Below, piece after piece: positions 6,104 to 7,989 of a DNA stretch of 7,989 nucleotides (positions within the stretch are counted from its first letter, which is position 1; every line of letters begins with the position of its first letter). A model generated the notes under the pieces. It ran no database searches. It was given only the letters and a program-made list of their open reading frames with translations, and was not told where the DNA came from. Source of the DNA: Deltaproteobacteria bacterium (GTDB taxonomy: Bacteria; Desulfobacterota; Syntrophia; Syntrophales; Smithellaceae). The position numbers were made by a program, and so were the translations under genes. Where the stretch lies: contig SBEK01000179.1 of assembly GCA_009668925.1 (NCBI GenBank), positions 1 through 7,989 on the forward strand. Direction: 5' to 3'.

Positions 6104-6110
6104 CTCCTTT
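6104..6110 (-). promoter_or_regulatory. Ribosome binding site of the flavin oxidoreductase
   Basis: On the minus strand this reads AAAGGAG, six bases before the ATG at 6097-6095. It fixes that start and supports separate efficient initiation within the operon. Confidence 0.8.
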
Positions 6111-6141
6111 GTCTTTCAGTCTATTTTTCAGTTATACATAA

Positions 6142-6912
6142 TCATGCACGAATCGCTTGTCCACCGCCGATGACCATTTCTTTGCCGGTCATAAAAGAGG
6201 CTTCCTCGGAGCACATCCACAGGACGGCCGAGGCGATTTCTTCGGGCTTGCCGAAACGTTTCATGGGAATCAGCGCCAAGGTCAAATCCTTGATCTGCGG
6301 ATTGAGCTGCCAGGGCTCCTCCAGCATCGGCGTATGAATAAAGCCCGGACAGACGGCGTTGATCCGCACTTTTCGGTGCGCATAATCCAGAGCTGCGGCC
6401 CGGGTGAGCCCCAGCACGGCGTGCTTGCTCGCCGCGTAAACGGACAGACCGACTTCCGTGCCGATGCCGGCAATCGATGAATTATTGACAATGGCGCCGC
6501 CGCCCTGTTTGAGCATCAACGGAATCTCCCGCTTCAGGCATTGCCAGACGCCTTTCACATTGGTGTTCATCATCCAGTCCCATTCTTCCATGGTCGTGTT
6601 GACGATCCGCCGCATCGTCGGCGAACTGACGCCGGCGTTGTTGAAGGCGCAGTCCAGCCGTCCGTACTCATCCCCGATGACCTTGAACAGGTTTTCGATG
6701 TCTTCCAGTTTTGTGACGTCAGTCCGCACAAACCGGGCCTTCCCCTTCGCATTTTTTATTTCCGCAAGGACAGCGTTGCCCTGTTCTTCCCGACGGGCGG
6801 CGATGACGACTTCCGCGCCTTCGCGCGCAAACGCCAGCGCCGCAGCGCGGCCGATTCCCGAATTGCCCCCGGTGACCAGAACCACTTTGTCCTGAAATCT
6901 ATTTGTTTTCAA
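6142..6912 (-). CDS. Short-chain dehydrogenase/reductase SDR-1 (classical, TTG start)
   Basis: A 256-residue cytosolic NAD(P)-dependent alcohol/ketone oxidoreductase of the classical SDR family, full length. The cofactor motif TGGNSGIG is at 14-21, NNAG at 91-94, and the catalytic tetrad is Asn118, Ser146, Tyr159, Lys163 (YAASK). PG at 189-190 follows the active site. AARRE (38-42) has Arg rather than an acidic residue at the end of the second strand, which favours NADP(H). The start is TTG (6912-6910), backed by AAAGGAG at 6920-6926 with 7-base spacing and by gapless alignment with SDR-2; no ATG fits. It resembles FabG and hydroxysteroid dehydrogenases, but the substrate is unknown. It sits 44 bp before the flavin oxidoreductase. 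About 57 percent identity to SDR-2 points to an old tandem duplication with divergence around the substrate pocket (residues about 96-107 and 191-215). Confidence 0.95.
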   Translation of the reverse strand: MKTNRFQDKVVLVTGGNSGIGRAAALAFAREGAEVVIAARREEQGNAVLAEIKNAKGKARFVRTDVTKLEDIENLFKVIGDEYGRLDCAFNNAGVSSPTMRRIVNTTMEEWDWMMNTNVKGVWQCLKREIPLMLKQGGGAIVNNSSIAGIGTEVGLSVYAASKHAVLGLTRAAALDYAHRKVRINAVCPGFIHTPMLEEPWQLNPQIKDLTLALIPMKRFGKPEEIASAVLWMCSEEASFMTGKEMVIGGGQAIRA

Positions 6913-6919
6913 ATTCTAT

Positions 6920-6926
6920 CTCCTTT
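6920..6926 (-). promoter_or_regulatory. Ribosome binding site deciding the TTG start of SDR-1
   Basis: On the minus strand this reads AAAGGAG, seven bases before TTG at 6912-6910. Its strength and spacing make the TTG the start rather than any internal Met codon, which would remove the cofactor-binding strand. Confidence 0.8.
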
Positions 6927-6943
6927 CTCGTGCAAGAGCCACT

Positions 6944-7170
6944 TGTTGAAAAACCCTGCTGGTGAAGGCTGTTCCCCCGGAGGCGCGTTCCCGCAGGGAG
7001 GCGCAATCACTTCTAAAGTTGCTTCCCTACCGGTTTTGGCCGAAGGCGAAACAAAAGGCTTAGAGACAAGGCGTCGCGAGGATCGAGCAGCGGAGCGTAC
7101 TTTTGGACGTACGTGAGCATGCGAGAGCCGAGCTAAGCGCAGTATATGAGCCTTTTTCATCAGCCTGTTA
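6944..7170. repeat. Intergenic repeat-like element with imperfect terminal inverted repeats
   Basis: This fills almost all of the 255-bp gap between two otherwise closely linked SDR genes. TGTTGAAAAA (6944-6953) and TTTTTCATCA (7153-7162) match as inverted ends at 9 of 10 positions. Inside are GCTTAG/CTAAGC (7058-7063/7133-7138), a hairpin CGTAC/GTACG (7096-7100/7109-7113), the palindrome ACGTACGT (7107-7114), and an imperfect stem near 6996-7027. The right end, CAGCCTGTTAG, overlaps the TAA stop of SDR-2 (7170-7168 on the minus strand). An 83-codon frame runs through it (6909-7160, -) but has no recognisable protein. From memory, intergenic sequences ending in TTTTTCA(A/T)CAGCCTG are scattered through deltaproteobacterial genomes; I cannot check copy number here. 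It encodes no transposase, so if mobile it is a non-autonomous, MITE- or REP-like sequence. A structured RNA is the alternative. Confidence 0.5.
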
Positions 7171-7938
7171 GGATGCGACGCCCTGTCCGCCTGCCACCAC
7201 CAATTCTTTCCCTGTCATAAATGAAGATTCGGCCGAGGCGAGCCATAACACCGCACCGGCAATCTCTTCCGGTTCGGCCATTCTTCTCATCGGCGTTTTG
7301 GCCAGCAGCAAGTCTTTCATTTTGGGATAATGGGCCATGGGGGCTTCCATCATTTCCGTGCGGATCGGACCCGGGCAAACGGCATTGACGCGGATATTTT
7401 TATGAGCGTATTCCAGCGCCGCGGTTTTGGTCAGCCCGATGATGCCGTGCTTGCTGGCGCAATAAGATGCCAGCCCGTATTCCCCCGTCAATCCCAGCAC
7501 CGACGCGGTGTTCACAATCACGCCTCCGCCTTGCTTAAGCATCTGGCTTATTTCATGCTTCATGCAAAGCCAGGTCCCGCGGAGATTGGTGTTGAGGATG
7601 TCGTCCCATTCCTCCTCCGTGATCTTGGCAGCCGGCGGCATCCCGAATGAGCTGAGACCGGCATTGTTGAAGGCGCAATCCAACCGCCCGCACCGCGACT
7701 CGATTTCCTGAAAAAGACGGTCGATTTGGGCGGGCACCCGGATGTCGGTGCGAATAAAGACGGCTTTTCCGCCGTTCGCTTCGATTGCGGCGACCACCTC
7801 CTGCCCGAGATTCTCGCGGCGGGCGGCTATGATGACGAAGGCGCCCTCCGCACCAAAGGCCAGTGCCGTGGCTCTTCCGATTCCGGACGTGCCGCCGGTG
7901 ACCAGAACCACCTTATTATCGTATCTCTTGATTTCCAA
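7168..7938 (-). CDS. Short-chain dehydrogenase/reductase SDR-2 (classical, TTG start), paralogue of SDR-1
   Basis: A 256-residue classical SDR, aligning end to end without gaps with SDR-1 (145 identical residues by hand count). The cofactor loop TGGTSGIG is at 14-21, NNAG at 91-94, and the catalytic tetrad is Asn118, Ser146, Tyr159, Lys163 (YCASK). AARRE again suggests NADP(H) preference. It differs from SDR-1 mainly at 43-60, 99-107, 144-158 and 191-216, the last including the substrate loop (PIRTEMMEAPMAHYPKMKD). The two copies therefore probably take different substrates or stereoisomers. The start is TTG (7938-7936), with GGGGAG at 7944-7949 five bases upstream. It is the first of three minus strand genes here; its promoter, or earlier operon genes, lies beyond the window edge. 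Its stop codon falls inside the right end of the repeat-like element. It could be a 3-oxoacyl or hydroxyacyl dehydrogenase or a hydroxysteroid-type enzyme. Confidence 0.95.
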   Translation of the reverse strand: MEIKRYDNKVVLVTGGTSGIGRATALAFGAEGAFVIIAARRENLGQEVVAAIEANGGKAVFIRTDIRVPAQIDRLFQEIESRCGRLDCAFNNAGLSSFGMPPAAKITEEEWDDILNTNLRGTWLCMKHEISQMLKQGGGVIVNTASVLGLTGEYGLASYCASKHGIIGLTKTAALEYAHKNIRVNAVCPGPIRTEMMEAPMAHYPKMKDLLLAKTPMRRMAEPEEIAGAVLWLASAESSFMTGKELVVAGGQGVAS

Positions 7939-7943
7939 AGATT

Positions 7944-7949
7944 CTCCCC
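7944..7949 (-). promoter_or_regulatory. Ribosome binding site deciding the TTG start of SDR-2
   Basis: On the minus strand GGGGAG, within AAAGGGGAGA, stands five bases before TTG at 7938-7936. It is less ideal than the SDR-1 site but clearly purine-rich. The next 51 bases to the window edge hold no obvious promoter. Confidence 0.65.
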
Positions 7950-7989
7950 TTTCCTCTAGTTTTGAAAGCCCGTTTGGTTTGTTCTATTA

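Noticed and set aside
6909..7160. 83-codon frame on the minus strand through the repeat-like element
   Set aside because: It lies almost wholly in a dyad-rich repeat sequence, has no domain, and runs between genes where the element itself explains the open frame.

Overview
The window looks like bacterial chromosome of moderate to high GC content. The gene content (TetR-family regulator, membrane class III nucleotidyl cyclase with a PilZ-like tail, iron-sulfur Old Yellow Enzyme, short-chain dehydrogenases) and a dispersed-repeat-like intergenic element fit an anaerobic deltaproteobacterium of the Syntrophales/Desulfobacterota kind. That placement is inference from gene style and memory; nothing in the window, such as an rRNA gene, proves it.

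Layout. Positions 1-537 contain no recognisable gene but hold two dyads upstream of a TetR/AcrR-type regulator (538-1188, +). A dyad-rich non-coding stretch (1189-1619) follows. It ends in a near-consensus sigma-70 promoter (TTGACA, 17 bp, TATACT; 1498-1526). This promoter should drive a two-gene + strand operon: a small lipoprotein with a C-terminal TPR-like hairpin (1620-2141), then, by an ATGA stop/start overlap, a 609-residue transmembrane cyclase (2138-3967). The cyclase reads Cache-like sensor, HAMP, class IIIb-type catalytic domain, degenerate PilZ-like domain. A convergent intergenic region with strong hairpins (4043-4133) separates this from the minus strand genes.

The minus strand, in transcription order, carries SDR-2 (7938-7168), SDR-1 (6912-6142) and a 645-residue FMN/4Fe-4S/FAD oxidoreductase of the 2,4-dienoyl-CoA reductase/BaiCD/BaiH type (6097-4160). 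The two SDRs are gapless paralogues (145 of 256 residues identical by hand count). Both start at TTG behind good Shine-Dalgarno sequences. A roughly 227-bp repeat-like element with imperfect terminal inverted repeats lies between them and overlaps the SDR-2 stop codon.

How they may work together. The minus strand genes make a small redox cassette: two alcohol/ketone dehydrogenases plus an ene-reductase, suited to reducing or oxidising an alpha,beta-unsaturated acyl-CoA, alicyclic or steroid-like substrate. The TetR protein resembles fatty-acid/acyl-CoA-type regulators and could sense such a metabolite, but no shared operator was found. The most unusual unit is the lipoprotein-cyclase pair: a periplasmic TPR lipoprotein translationally coupled to a Cache-HAMP-cyclase-PilZ fusion. 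It suggests an envelope signal converted to cAMP, with possible input from, or ancestry in, c-di-GMP signalling.
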